A DNA stretch of 64,000 nucleotides. Source: Limnanthes douglasii subsp. nivea (Eukaryota > Streptophyta > Magnoliopsida > Brassicales > Limnanthaceae). Below the pieces are notes generated by a model. That model made no database searches, was not told the origin of the DNA, and worked only from the letters and a program-made list of their open reading frames with translations. Positions 10,040 through 23,519 of this stretch are shown one piece after another. Within the stretch, counting starts at the first letter, position 1. Every line of letters starts with the position of its first letter. Location of the stretch: positions 245,766,925-245,830,924 of the forward strand of contig JAUPFV010000001.1 in the NCBI GenBank assembly GCA_036936605.1, read 5' to 3'. Made by a program: the position numbers and the translations under genes.

Positions 10040-13035
10040 CTCAAATGGAAAGGCTTCATATTAACAAGTTCAAAAGATTAAAACATAAAATCAAAGCATG
10101 GGATTGCTTTGGTAATATGTTTGATGTGATTTTATAATCAGAGGATAAAATCAAATAAGATTGAAGACCAAGTTAATCTATCAAACGTTTAGTCTCATCA
10201 TCTTCGGTTTCTAGCTAGAGAGGAAGCATTTTGGGAATAAAAAAGCAACACTAGTTAGCTAAAGGATGGTGACAAAAACACTTCAAGATTTCATCAATAT
10301 ATCTAAAGGAAAAGAAAGAAGAATAAAATCACTTGAATTTCCGTGAAAATAACTCATGGATACAAGACCAAACTTTACTAGGTTACTCAGCTCTTAATTA
10401 TTTCAAAACTATATTAGATTCTCCTAATCAAAGTTAAAATTTGGAGTTACAAAACCAAATTCCAAAGCTTTTTAATGAAGAATATAATAGAATGCTATTG
10501 AGGTTACCAAATGGAAATGAAGTTCATGATATAATCAAAAGCCTTAGTCCAATAAGTGTTACTGGTATCGATGGGTTCTATAGTAATTGTTTTCAATCAT
10601 GATGGAATATCATTTCCAATGATTTATATCAAGCTATAAATGCTTTCTTCATGGATCACCTGACTCCTAAATGAATTTTCACTACTGATATTAGTCTAAT
10701 CCCTAATATTAATGCTCCTACAACTTGGAAAGAATACAGGCCAATCAACTTATGTACTTTCCTTAATACAAAATCATATATGATTGAATCTCACTCCTGC
10801 TATCTAATATCATTTCACAAGAGCATGGTGGTTTTGTTCATGATATAAATATACATTAGAACATAATTTTACCTCAAGAAATCACACATGACCTAAATAA
10901 AAAAAGTAAGGGGAAGTAATATCATAATTAAAGTGGAGATGGCTAAAGCCTTTGATAGGCTGTCTATAAATTTCATTCTTAATATAAAAGAACTATTTGG
11001 GTTTGATTTAAGATTTATATACATAATAGTTAATTATATTAACTCAATCAAGTTCTCTATTATAATAAATGGTCTACTATTTAATTTTAAGTCTTCCAAT
11101 GGTGTGAGTTAAGGGGGTCCATTATCTCCTAGCTTTTTATCATTGCAAAGAAGTATCTAATTAGGGGCATTAAAACATTTTTGGTACTATGAAGGAAATA
11201 AAATAGGAGTTCAAGTATTGTGCACTGCCTTGCATTTGCAGACGACTTTATAATATTCTCAAATAGATTTTCATCTAGTATAAAAAGAGTTGGTCAGTTC
11301 TCGTAAAACATTATCAAAATATATCAGGACAAATCATTAATAAAGAAAAAAAAAACTAAAATTATAACCTCTAAAATAAAAACTATATAAGAACAAGACT
11401 CATACGGTTTCATTTTGGCTTTCAACTTGGTGTCTTGCCATTAACTTATCTTGGCATTACAATACACCAAAGCACTAAAGCTAGACACTTTGATAACTTA
11501 ATGACAAAAATAAGTACCAATATCCTTGAATTTGATAGAACCCCTATATCATTTAGAGGAAGGCTGACCATAGTTTAAACTATCTTATTTCTAATTCCAA
11601 TTTACAATATGCAAAGTAACCTTATCCCTAAAATTATCATAGATATAATAAATAAATTATGTAATAGATACCTTTGAGGATCTAGTGAACAAAAAAAAAA
11701 TCAATAACCATGACTAAATAAATTAATGTCTCTAAACCTTACGAAGAAGGTGGCTTAAACATAAGGACGTTGGATGATCTTCAGACTTCAAATTCCTACA
11801 AGTTATGATTTCATTTTAGAGAAATAAAATTACTATGGTCTAGGTACATGTTTTCAATCTATTATGGACATTATAATCATTTACAAACTAACTATTCAAA
11901 TTAACACTAATTGTTTTGGAGAAGGCTTATTAATATTAGAGAAATAGTTGAGACTTTATATATTGAAAACTATAAAAATGTGATATTGACTTTTGGTTTG
12001 ATAAATGGTGGTCTACTAAGCCTATGATTCAGTTATCAAATGATGAAAACAATTCTTTACATAGGTCTAAAAAGTAAACTCATTTTGAAATAAGGATGGA
12101 TGGCTAATTGAAAATCTAGATTCCAATGTCCAGCACTCAGACATCCTAAGAATTTCAAAATTCAATATTAAGATATTATAAGAGGACAAATTTTTTTGGT
12201 CTCTATCGAAAAATGAAAAATTATATACAAAAGATACGTGGAACAAACTTAGGTTTTATGGTAATAAGTCAAACTTTTTTCAGAAAAATATGAAATAGTA
12301 TAACCCCTTAAAAATTCTCATTTCTCATATGGAGGCTCTTACACAAATGGATACCTACTGGCTACATACTTCAAAAAAATCATTTTTCTTTAGCATTGAA
12401 ATACCTATATTGTGAAAGCTCTGAAACCATTAACCATTTGTTTGTACAATGTAACATATCATGGCAGGTTTAGAGTTACTTTATTGGTCTATTTGTTATA
12501 ATTCTTAATAGGTATATGACTGTAGCTCGTATAATTAGATGTTGGGTTTGGTCTTCAGATAAATATGTACATATTCTTACTATATTGTCCTCCAGTTATA
12601 TGTTGGATTATTTGGAAAACAAGAAATAATACTAAATACAATGACCAACACTCATATGTACATTCTATTATTAAGAATATTAAGCTTATTATATGTCGCT
12701 TAAATAGTACCTACATGTTTAAAATGATTCATTGGCCTAAGGATTTTAAAGCTGCCTCTCATATTGAATGCTTTAACCACTTAGTTAAGAAGATAAATTG
12801 TCGTGTTCTCAATTGGCAACCCGCATCTGGTATCAGATACAAACTGAATATTGATGGCTCTTGTAATATGAATGGTGAGTCTTCTAGTGGACATCTTGTC
12901 AGATTTGTAAGGGTGATATAGTGACTGGTTTTGGCGAAAACTATAGTAAACAATCTCTAATTATAGATGAAACTAGGGCTCTATTTGATGGTCTTATTCT
13001 TTCTAAAGAAAATGCTATTAATAATATTGACATAT
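10040..13035 (+). mobile_element. Degenerate plant L1-type LINE (non-LTR retrotransposon)
   Basis: Scattered reading frames follow the order of a plant L1 second ORF. They are: FKRLKHKIKAWDCFGN (10050-10130), REEAFW..KDGDKNT (about 10215-10280), the RT entry SPISVTGIDGFYSN and YRPINLC (about 10540-10750), MAKAFDRL (about 10940), FADDFIIFSN at the YxDD position (about 11235), LPYLGITIHQS (about 11440), the zinc-knuckle ESSETINHLFVQC (about 12415-12455), and the RNase H-like tail WIIWKTRNNTKYN and RYKLNIDGSC (12605-12880). There are dozens of stops and frameshifts, so this is an old, dead copy. No target duplication or poly(A) end was identified. Confidence 0.85.
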
Positions 13036-14098
13036 AATAAGATTATTTAGTTCTAATTTAATTTCTGAAAAAAAGGCTTCTTGGTATCCAAAGTCTCTTA
13101 TTGTATGTTGTAGACTACCTCGACACAAGGAAGTCTACGTCGAGTTATATGTTTACTATGCTTGGAGTAGTGGTTAGTTGAAGTCTTGTAAACCTATATG
13201 GAGAATTGTTAGATGTAGGCTAAAAGTAACTCATCAACAAAGGTATTAGCATATATCATAGAATTATATGGGTGTCGTTTGATTTGTCATGGTATATATT
13301 AGACAAGAACTGTTGAAATTCTCTTGGTAAATCTTGAGTCGTGACTTAGTTGCAGACACGTCTGCTGATCCTAAGGGCTGACACAAGTTGTCGAAGACTA
13401 AATACCATTGTATCGAATAAAATACTTTTTGATCTATAGTAAGTTGGGCTGAAGCATGATGGTCCAAAACGATGTGATCTGAAGCATCATTCTGATCCGA
13501 AACAAGTCAGGCCGAAGCACCATAGCTGGACCAAAGCGGAGTTTTCTATTTGTTAAGTCTCTTATATTAATTGGGTCTTTTACTTTGGTCTTTCTATAAT
13601 AATTGGATTCCTTATATTAATTTGGTCTTCTATATTAATTAAGATTTGTTATTTATGAGGTTTCCTATATCAATTGATTATGAGTTATTTCAACCATTGA
13701 TTAATGAACTCTAATCTGGAGCGTTTGATGAAGAATAAGGGTTCGGCCTAAACTTATGAATAGAAGAATATATTACTATGCAATGTGATATGTGATGTGG
13801 CTTAACTATTACGTGAGCAACATATTTTCTAGAAGAGTGGAATAACTCTAGGTATTTTGATACATAAGTAAAGTGAGAAATAAACACCGAAATGAGGGTT
13901 TATGTGAATCACGCCATCTCTTGTTACAAAGAGTAATTAGGTATTTTTGTGTGTGTGAGTCTTTATGTATCCATATGTTTATAAATAATTTCAGTTATCT
14001 GTGGATGTAGTATTTCTTCACAATCCGAACCATGTTCAATATTGTCTTGTGTGTTTGGTTTTATTGCACTTTCTTATATTTGTTGTTTGTCTTGAACA
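13036..14098 (+). mobile_element. Ty1/copia LTR (13207-14098) with a scrap of internal sequence
   Basis: The LTR runs from TGTTAGATG at 13207 to CTTGAACA at 14098. It is preceded by TATATGGAGAAT, which matches the polypurine-tract position of copia element 2 on the other strand at about 61808-61818. Matching landmarks in the two LTRs include CTAAAAGTAACTCA versus ATAAAAGTAACTCA near the start, short ATATTAATT-rich tandem repeats, GTGTTTGGT stretches, and ends in TTGAACA. Only about 170 bp before the LTR appears to belong to it, so this is a nearly solo 3' LTR. Confidence 0.65.
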
Positions 14099-14189
14099 AG
14101 ATTATTAAATCATTCTTTTATGGGTTTGTTTAATCTTATATCGGTTCTTGTCTCAACCAAATGGTGGTGGTTTTCTTAAAAAAATAGTA

Positions 14190-14192
<3 letters not shown>

Positions 14193-14235
<43 letters not shown>
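14193..14235. repeat. (AT)n microsatellite
   Basis: About 21 uninterrupted AT dinucleotides. Confidence 0.95.
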
Positions 14236-14238
<3 letters not shown>

Positions 14239-14239
14239 C

Positions 14240-16984
14240 TTTACTTGTTGGAATATAAGTAAATAATTCATCTGGGTTGGATTTTAAACTCGAGTCTATA
14301 GTACTCGTATTACTTTTTGATAATCGAATACTTGTAATTTTTTACATCAAATTATCTATGCTTGATTAGCGCTCCTTCGATACACTTGACTCATATCTGT
14401 TATAAACTTACTGGTATTGATACCCATTAAAATTTTGATTGCATATATGTAACTCGAAAACTAGAAAAAGTTAATGTTAAGATTATAAATTTTCTTTCAT
14501 CTCACTGGCTGCATTTTGAATATCCAACGTAAAAAGCCCATCTAAATAAATATTTTATGGATTTTTAAACGGAATACATACACGATGTTCCAAGGTTTTG
14601 CTGTTGAGAGAGATTTTGTAACAATGGCGTGAGAAAAATACATATGATATATAACTCTCTTTTTAAAAATAAAATACGATAATCTTTTTTATTATTTCTA
14701 ACTATATCTCTTTTCTTATGTGTACTTTAATTTAACAATGGATATAATCTTATGTTTACTAAATTGACTCATTGGACCCATTACTATTTCATTCTAATGA
14801 TCTCGTGTGCGTTCGGAACAATAATCGTATTGAATTTTAGAGCGGGATGTCTAATGTTAATTTAATGGACTCATGCCTCCCATCCCTCACAGTTTTACAT
14901 GAATGTAACTAGTATTTGTAATATATTTGTATTATAGTTTTACATTTATCGAACTTATAATTAAAATTTGGGTAATATAAATACGTGGGAACAAGTTACT
15001 CCGATTTATTATAACCTTACATAAATATCATTAAAAATCATTAGACAACTTTTCCTATGCAATGTTCCTTTGGAGCAATAACTAAGAGCAAGTTTTCTTT
15101 TGTCTTAGAGTGCGGTCATGATGAATGATTGAATCCAAAATTCTAAGGTCTTCGAGGTTTATAGTCACATGCATAAAAGCAAACCTTACGTTTTCAGCGT
15201 GCTTCAATGCTGGGACAACTTGCACATCGGTTGGTTTTGGATGATTCGGCGAATAACAACTTGTAACACAATTGTAGTACTTGTGCTGGAACTGAAAATA
15301 AACAAACGAAGCAAGTTGATAAAAGGAAGTGACACTGATACTATATCATAATTGAAGCTACTTAGCTTTTCCCACAGCCCGTAATCACATATTACGCCAA
15401 TGATCTAGATAAATACCCATGTAATCATTAGCCTAATCTTCTTTAGCCACTTTTCGCTGCCGCCACAGTCAGTAGTAGTGATTGTTCCAATGTTCCGGCA
15501 TCGGAACACGTTTTTTCGTTAAAAAAATTAACGTTAACGGCGGAATATGCAGTATCCATATTTTCAACATGTATTTAAGTTATATTCTTATGTTTTATCC
15601 ATTGTACTTGATCTTCATATTATTTGTATGTTTCGAATAATTTTTTGCACACAATTTCGTTTCTTTTTTCTTCATCAGCCACCACCAAATACGATTATGA
15701 ATCTTGCCCGAGTTGAGTTGAGCTGAGATTTGACCTCAGACCTTAGACCTCAGACCCCGGAGGCTGGAGCTTAATAACTCGTATTGTGTAAGTTTGGTAT
15801 CTTTCCTTATCTCCTTCTTGTTCTTTCTATATAGAAAATTGTACTGCTTCCTACGCAATTTGAGCTCCTGCTAGTGATGTCATTTTCTATTCATTGCCCT
15901 ATGGAATCAGTAATGTCTTTGTGGATGGGATGTATCGGAAGTATAATAGTAGTGTGCATGAATGATGTGGTAGAAATCGGCCAATTAGCTTATAGTCGTG
16001 GGCCACTTTGGTGTTGTAGTAGCTTCCTCATTAATTTCAATTCCGAAGATGGTTTGTGTTTCCATCCTAGAGGAATTAAAGAGTGCGAATGTAAAAATTA
16101 TCGGTCAATGGTCTATGGGAATCTCCATAGTTATCGGTCCAATTTGACCGATTTATAATTCAATTGTAAAAATTAAACACTTAGAGCCGATAAAATTGTT
16201 TTGGAACCAATAATTACTGATTTTATTATTATAAATATTAAAATAAAAAGCTTGTTTAGTTATTCCTATTAGAAAACTCATAATTATCAATCCGGCTCAA
16301 CGTATAATTATAAAAATCTTCAAAACGCTAATTTTATCGGTAGTTCAGTATCGTCCAAAACGGGTTCAAACCGGATCGATAATTATTGTATTGGTAGTAC
16401 GTGTCAATTTAGAGTGATAAAATTTTACCGATTTAAAATAAAATAATATACAAATAGCCGATTCAACATCAAATTTATTACCCATATCTACCAAAGTTTA
16501 ATAAAAGACGAATAGTTATTTACTTAATATTGAATTAAAAATATTAATAACCATTTAAACTTTTTAGATCATTATAATACCTTTGTTTATGATATGTTTT
16601 TATATTATTATTTTTGTTTGTTGGTTTTTTTTTTCCGTTTGATCAATTTATTCTATAATTTGCAATTACTTTCTTGTTCTTTCCTTAACCATTAACATTT
16701 TTATTTTGGAATTATCTATCATTTATTGATCCAGCTTGTGTTTTTTTTTTGATCGATTTTTTTCTTCTTCTATAATTATCGATCATTTATTTATTCATGT
16801 GATTTTTGTTTTTTGTTTTTGTTATTTTTATTTTTATCGAATTATTATGTGGTTGATTCGTGATTTATATAACTGTTGTAGTCATGTTAATTCTTTGGTT
16901 TTATACAATTTTTTAACAATTATCTAAATAATAATAATTTCGGAAATATATATTTAGGGTTTTTTTGGTTTTTACATGTGTGTG
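14240..16984. other. Intergenic, AT-rich
   Basis: No recognisable gene. Short ORFs at 15169, 15874 and 16736 have no domain and low-complexity composition. Between about 16130 and 16450 the motif CCGATTTA/TATCGGT and AAACCGGATCG recur, perhaps a non-autonomous DNA element, but I could not define ends. Confidence 0.4.
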
Positions 16985-17150
16985 GTTGTGTAATTACGCA
17001 TTTAAGCTACGTAATCAGTTAGTGTTGTTAGCTTGCGCAATTACGTTCAATTTGGATCCGTAATTAGTTAGTGTGTTGGGTTGCGAAATTACGTACATTT
17101 TGGTTGTATAGTTAGTACGTGTGTTATGTTGCGTAACTATGCATATTTAA
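16985..17150. repeat. GTTGCGTAATTAC-type repeat cluster, copy 1
   Basis: Five or six imperfect copies of a 25-35 nt unit built around GTTGCG(T/A)AATTACG, just 5' of the MuDR-like transposase remnant. The same unit returns inside and after the gene. Confidence 0.75.
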
Positions 17151-17373
17151 ATTATTATTATTCTTTTTTATGTTTTGGTTGTAAAAATATGTATAGGTTA
17201 GTTGCAAAAATAATTTGATCTTACTTCTTTGTTTTCTTTTGTTTATTTGTAGGTTTGGAATGTCTTCGTTGATTATTTTTTAACAAAATAATTATGTTTT
17301 CGTTCATCTACTTAGTATTTTTCAAAATTATGATAGTATCGTTGATTTCGTACTAAGCAAATAAAATTGGCTG

Positions 17374-19620
17374 GTGATGGATCATTTTAGCTTTAATTAT
17401 TCATTTGGTGAATATAAAAACTATTTTTGGTGTTGTGAATATGATTTTATATCATTGGTTGCATTGGTTGACCATTGTAAAGGTCAAGATATTGATATTG
17501 ATATCGTTGAAACAAGATTTTTAAGTATGGATGGTATTGATTTGGATAAAATATCATTAAAAAAATATTGATTCGATAGTTGAAGTTAATCTATCAATTG
17601 GAGAACCTAGTTTGGGTGTTTTTTAACGTAAGAAAAAAAACTTGCTATTATAAGTTGGGTTGACGATATTCAAGGTGTATAGAAGGTATTTGAAGTTGGT
17701 GTTACATCCTTGTGTCTTGTTTTATCTCGATTTGTTATCAAACATGGATTTACATGATGGCTTTATGCTTCCATTGATTAGTGGATTTATACATGATTAT
17801 CATAAATTATGTTGGTGATCGTAAGTGTTAGCGTGGTTTCTTGAGAGAAAATAAAAAAAAATGATATCTGATTTGATATCACATAATATATTTGATGGTA
17901 TTAGATCAAAAAGTAATATTACTTTAATGAAAAGTTCAATCCGTTGTTAAATCTAGTTATGGTTTAAATATTTCTTATCGCATGTCATGGATTGCTTTGG
18001 AGAAATATAAAAGAGAAGATTGCAAATATTGGTTTACTTCTTTCAGCATATAAAAATATTATTGTAAGCCCTTAAAGAGTTTGAGCATCACAAGTTATTT
18101 TCTGTGGGAGTATAATAGAGGTAGTCACTATTTTAAATGATATTTAATAGCTTATTGAGCTTGCCTTCAAGGTTTTCACTCTTATTTCCCCATGTTCTAT
18201 ATCGGTAGCATATTTTTTAGCGGTACAGATCAAGGGGTTTTACTTTTTGCAATAGCGAAAGATGGTAACAATGGTAAGTTTTTTATAAAGAACATTATGT
18301 GTATATATAGAATTATATTTTGGTTGTTGAATTATGTGTTAACTTGTTGCAGAATTACATACAAATTAGTTGCATAATTAGAATTCTATAATAGGATGGG
18401 TCCCATGTTGTTAAAATACGTAATTATTTTTGGTTGCGTAATTATATTTTAACTTGTTGCATAATTATTTGCAAATTGGTTGCATAATTAGTTTGTTTTG
18501 TTGCAGAATTAAAAGTTATATAATTGGTTGTTAAATTACTTAATTTAGTTTATACTTATTTACCCTATATCTTTGTATGTCTTTTCGAGTAGCATTTGTT
18601 GTTGCCGGGACGCAAGATGGTGATAACTGACAATGGTTTTGGAGATAGTAAAGCCTCAATTACTTGGTCATGAAATCACATTCATATCTAATCTTCACCT
18701 AGATACACTTAATGTTTTCTTAATTATTTTCCCGGATTTCTACCATTTATATTGTCTTTATCATCTTATTGGCAATTTGAACCACACATTTAGATGTACA
18801 CCAAAGGATTTAAGGATGAAGATGGTCAAGATGTTGAAATAGTATTGCTAAGCACCCACTAAGATTTTATTTAGTTTACATTTGCATGAAGTTTATAAAG
18901 AAGGTGGTAAAAAAACACTTATCTTCATAGAAAACCTCTGTCCAAAAAGGTACGTGTGTATGTATTTTATAGGTAAATGTTATGCTTAATGACTTCGAGT
19001 GCAACTGAGGCTTTTAATAATCAAGTTAAATAATTTTGTAACATGTTTATTTTAGAATTATTGGACAAAATTAAGGTTATGCTTATGACCTAGACGTCAA
19101 AGTGTTACTTTATTGTTTACATTGGAATATCAAGTTGTATCCTGATATTGAGAAAAAAAATTAAAAAATGTGGAAAAATGTTCTACATGGATTGTTCAGT
19201 CGTATAGCGAAGTATTGTTTAAAGTTCAATTAGAACCTCTTATAGTTTTTTTATCTTTGGAACAACAAATATAGTTACGGTATTTGGAAAATTGAATGTT
19301 TCTCGTATTCACATGTTTGTGTTGCTATATTTAGTATCCAAAGGAGTCTTTCAACATATCTAGACTAATGTTATAGTAAAAGTTCTTAAAATGAAACTTA
19401 CTCTCGGGGTATACGAGCTTTATCCACGTATGGTGAAGCTTCTAGTTCAAATATATATCTTGATGTTCTCCCACCTAACTTGAAAATAAGAACCATAATA
19501 TCTTGATGAAATGTATTATATCCCAATGTGAAGATTTGCTTGATAAAGTAAAGTGTGGACGTTATAAAAAAATATAGTCATAACACAAAAACAAGTGAAG
19601 AAAATATACAAAATATATTT
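17374..19620 (+). pseudogene. MuDR-like Mutator transposase, degenerate
   Basis: Remnant of a MuDR/MURA transposase. Recognisable parts in order: an N-terminal region at 17374-17570 (FWCCEYDFISLVALVDH); YGLNISYRMSWIALEKYK (about 17955-18010); ALKEFEHHK (about 18070); the start of the catalytic domain GVLLFAIAKDGNNG (about 18230-18275); and HEITFISNLHLDTLNVF plus YHLYCLYHLIGNL (18670-18780). A degenerate C-terminal zinc knuckle follows (KCGRY..YSHNTKT, about 19550-19605, split by a frameshift in an A run). The family aspartates are not conserved: the DGT position is lost and FISD reads FISN. Coding is interrupted at 18280-18600 by an intron-like AT-rich block that carries the repeats. It is dead as a transposase. 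Confidence 0.75.
18325..18545. repeat. GTTGCGTAATTAC-type repeat cluster, copy 2
   Basis: About seven copies of TTGCATAATTA or TTGCAGAATTA-type units, within a likely intron of the MuDR-like gene between the GVLLFAIAKDGNNG block and the next coding block. Confidence 0.75.
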
Positions 19621-19719
19621 TTTTAACTTTCATATGTTCTTTTTATTCGATTTTTATTATTGTTTCTTAAATAATCTAGAATTATCCATTTTTATTGATG
19701 AATATAACCATTGTTAGTA

Positions 19720-19860
19720 TGGTGCGAAATTATGTTATTTTTTATTGTGAAAAAAAAGATGTTGTAAGAAATACAATAGTAATTGGATGCAAAATTATGT
19801 TATAATCGGTTGCGGGATTACGTTATAATTGGTTACATAATCTATTTTTGTTGTATAAAT
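19720..19860. repeat. GTTGCGTAATTAC-type repeat cluster, copy 3
   Basis: At least five copies (GGTGCGAAATTATG, GGATGCAAAATTATG, GGTTGCGGGATTACG, GGTTACATAATC) just downstream of the transposase remnant. Weaker copies continue to about 20370. Confidence 0.7.
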
Positions 19861-20462
19861 AAACTTATGTTATTAAAAAGATAAAAAAAAATATCACATA
19901 CAAAAAATGTGTAGTTTAGAGACATACAACTTCAAAAACATATAGTTTTGACTTTAACAAACAAACGATCATCTACCAATGTCAATGTCGTATTGTATGT
20001 TTATGGTTAAAGAAACCAAATGTTGTAAGCTCTTCTGTTAATTCCAAGATATTCTTTTGTTTGATGCAAGATCTCTTTGCAAATGGATGTGGAAATAGAA
20101 CGATTTTCTTTTCCAATTTTTCGACATGATCTTTAAGACTAGGATCTAATTATTGCAAGTTTCAGTTTTTTCATTGCGATCGTTGTGTTTTTATTTCAAG
20201 TTTTTAATTTGTTTAATAATCTCTTCCTCTAGACCCATATATTTTTACTACAAAATATTAAAAAAACATCAAAATTTAGTTACATATTTATGTTTAATAT
20301 TATTGCGAAAATACATCTTTAAATGTGTTAAAACGCGATTGTGTAATCGCGTGTTGCGTAATTATAAATAAAATTATTCGAATTAGTTTAACTTGTTGCA
20401 GAAAAAAAAATACCGCCTTAACCAAATAACTGGAAAAAAAAATACCCATCGATCGGAAAAAA

Positions 20463-20652
20463 ATAGAAAATAATCACCCATCCCTTATGTGGCATTTTTC
20501 TTATGACGTAATGAGAAAAATAGTCATTGAATTTGTTTGTTTTAAAATTTAAAAAAAATAGAAAGCAATCACCCATCCGTTACATGACATTTTTCTTATG
20601 ACGTAATGAGCAAAATAGTCATTGAATTTATTTGTTTTAAAATTTTAGTCTA
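20463..20652. repeat. Tandem duplication, 95-bp period
   Basis: Two adjacent copies, each starting ATAGAAA and containing CAATCACCCATC or TAATCACCCATC, then TTTTTCTTATGACGTAATGAG and ATAGTCATTGAATTT. They differ at about 8 positions. It marks the downstream edge of the MuDR-like remnant. Confidence 0.85.
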
Positions 20653-21569
20653 AGAGTAAAATGATTTACCGAAATACCACCACTATCTTTTAACGTGAAT
20701 CCGACATAATCTTTTAGAATTTTAATAAAATGTTTATAATATGAACGAAATGTATTCATGTAGCGCACAAGACTCACGAATTTTAAATGTGTTTATGTTT
20801 TGTTTACTGAATCTGAAACGGTCTAAAGCAAAACTCAGTATGATCTCTATTAACTATAACTATTAGGCTATGGTTGGATTTTAGTCTATTTTTGTTGAAT
20901 TTTTTATTTATTTAAAATTAATTCAAATTTTAAAAACAACAAACTTCCTAATTAATCTAACTAATTATAAAATTGTTATTCATAAAAATATTTAAAAAAA
21001 CCGGAACCGATCTACCTCTAATATTATCTAACCCAACAAACTATCTAATTTAATTACTCCCAAATATTAAAAAACATTGAAGACAGAAAAATAGGGTGTT
21101 CGTTTGAATATCTTATAGATAAAGATGAAGCCATTGCAATAAAAGTGATTTTTCAATTTTCGTAGTTTTAAAATGTAGAATCGTGCGACGTGCGCGATAA
21201 ACCATAACATCATTACACCCAACGTGCCATTAGGGTAACAATTATTGCACGTATGGTGCGACTTGGGGTAGTTTCCGTGTAAAACCGCATATGACTTAAA
21301 AGTTTGTTCATCGCAAGTGTGTGTATATAACATATTCTTGAATTGTATGTATGTTTGTGCGATTTAGTTAATGTTTATCCATCATTTGGTGTGATTTATG
21401 CATTATTGTCTTTATTTAGAGTATGCTTATATGTTATAGGAACATAGGCAACCACCACTTATGAAGGTTGATTACACACATATCTTTACAACTGATTAAT
21501 ATATTACTAAACCAAAACTGGATGGATAGGTTTCTTCGAAAGAAATAATATAAGATTTATAATAATATT
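20653..21569. other. Intergenic, AT-rich
   Basis: No recognised coding or repeat structure. A minus-strand ORF at 21067-21333 has no domain. Confidence 0.4.
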
Positions 21570-23516
21570 ACCCTATATGACGACGGGAGATGCGAACAAA
21601 CTCCTAGGTTAACCTACTACTGTGAGAGGTACGGTATTTATGTTTCGAAAGCTAAATCATAATATTTGAAAAAAAAACGTGTACAACCAAAAAATGAAAT
21701 TGTTCATTCGAATTAAAAAGACATATGGATGATGCAGTAGCTCAATTATGGAAATTTACCATTGTAAACTAGGAAACACAACCATAAAAGTATGTCCAAT
21801 AAGACGGTCATTTGCAAACTTATAGACTCAATCTGGATGAATGTAAACTAGTCTATAATCTATCTTTCATTGGTTCGCGTTCTAGGAAAATATATGTTGG
21901 TTTGAATATGCATAACCTAGAAAGGTTTCCAACATGCGTACGATCTACAACTATTATAAACAATTTCGTGATGCTGATGATGGTGGTTAATCTAAAATGT
22001 AATATTTGTTAGCAAAATTGAAGGAACATACATATTACGTATTGGATCAGACAAATGATACCTCAGATTTGATCACCGATTTTTTGTGTGCATCCTACAA
22101 GTATTGATTTGTTGCATATATATATATATTTTTTAAGGCAACCCACAGCCGCTACTCAGAGTGCAATGAGTGCGCACAGGGTAAACCCTCAGTCTAATGC
22201 AATAGCCTGCAAACCAACGCCAGAAGGTAAACCACACAAGGTAACAGGCTCAGCCGAGAAAGCGTATGTAGAGGGACTCGAACTCATGACCTTTGGTCAC
22301 AAGCATGCCTTACTCAACCAACTCAGTTACCCCACTTCTACTTAAGAAACATTCTTGGATTCTTGAATCTTTTGAGCAAAGTAAGTTTCGTACTAGACTA
22401 GGTAATATAAATACATTAAACTCAGAACTATTAAGTTATGAACTCCATGTTGGCCTAGAACAAATAGTTCATGATATTAGATGTGCTAGACAAATAGGCA
22501 TATATTGGTAGCATATGGATGTGTCTTTATGAAAACATGCGGGCTACCTTGCACATGTGAAATAGTTTCATAAAAAAAGAAGGTAGATCTATTCTTAAGG
22601 ATGATTTAGACTTTTCACAAAAATACTATATATCGTTCAAAGAGATGCCACTATGCAAGAAAATACTCCAATAAAAAATGTATCAAGCATAGATAGTTCT
22701 ATATGGGGTTATGGGCATGTAAACCAAAACTATATTATTAATAGGGTTATGTAGATCCTAAACCTAAAAACCAGTCATGTTGTAAAGCCTAAAAATGGTT
22801 CTTACTAAAGGTAGGCAAAGCTAGTGTGGAGCGATCAACTATATGTGACCCTAGTTCGTGGGAATATACCATCGATCAAGCTGCGAGTGTTAGCACGACC
22901 ATGAACACCTTAGGTACACTATTACCTCAAAAATGTCTTCATTTTTAGTACATAAATTTCCTACTTCCGAGAAGAAATTAGCTCGGCAAAGAAAAGTACT
23001 ACAATTGAAAGTTAATTATGTACCTAGAGTGCATCATAAACTTTATGGATCCTTATATTACTAGCTTGGTATACGTTATTCTAGATTGATAATTTGGATA
23101 TCGGACTATATCGAGACTGATATATGGTAAAGAGGATAATTGGGAATTCGTTAGATGCGATATGATCTCGAATTTGATAACAATTGATATTTATGGTTGG
23201 AAATTTATGGTTCATCTGGTGCTTTGCATGACATACCACTTCGTACATGTAAGTAAATTAACGATATTATATATTTATATATAAAAGTTTATATTTTATC
23301 TCTAATCAATTACTTTAATTGTACATATTACTACTCCTCCTGAAGGACCATTGTTGTCATTATACTTTGTATGTTGTCGGTATTGTAGCGATGAGGCTAG
23401 CCAATGGTCGATTCCACATTACGGTAGATTCAAAAAATTTACCAACATTTATGCTAGCCACCGTCCTTGTGCTTAATGAAGTGCTAATAATTTCTGATCT
23501 AACCGAGGATGATGTT
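21570..23516 (+). pseudogene. FAR1-type MULE transposase fused to OTU-like protease domain, degenerate
   Basis: Read across several frames, this keeps the order of the plant FAR1-MULE proteins that end in an OTU-like cysteine protease. FAR1 part: RCEQTPRLTYYCERYGIYVS (21580-21640). Pre-catalytic linker: YNYRQRFRDADDGG and DFFCVHPTSIDLL (21950-22115). Here a SINE interrupts, and the whole DDE core expected next is absent. After the SINE: a helical region (22345-22500), AYGCVFMKTCGLPCTCEIVS (22500-22556, the Cys-rich SWIM-like site), then the linker CDPSSWEYTIDQA (22850-22886). OTU-like part: the DGNCGFR-like site at 23084-23104 reads D-stop-stop-F-G-Y-R, so the catalytic Cys is gone. This is followed by LIYGKEDNWEFVRCDMIS and EASQWSIPHYGRFKKF. 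Multiple stops and frameshifts; not functional. Confidence 0.7.
22134..22342 (-). mobile_element. tRNA-derived SINE
   Basis: On the minus strand it starts near 22342 with a tRNA-like head. The A-box-like TGAGTTGGTTGAG is followed by a B-box GAGTTCGAGTCCC (plus coordinates 22273-22285). A unique body leads to a TA-rich tail at 22110-22134. It interrupts a FAR1-MULE coding remnant just after HPTSIDLL. No clear target duplication was found, probably because flanking DNA was lost. It is not a functional tRNA gene: no cloverleaf arms are visible after the B box. Confidence 0.75.
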
Positions 23517-23519
23517 TGA

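Noticed and set aside
16130..16450. hAT-like element with CCGATTTA and AAACCGG motifs
   Set aside because: No matching inverted ends or target duplication could be defined.
22088..22345. Plus-strand ORF and a possible tRNA
   Set aside because: The ORF is antisense to the SINE. The A and B boxes are tRNA-like but no cloverleaf follows, so it is a SINE head.
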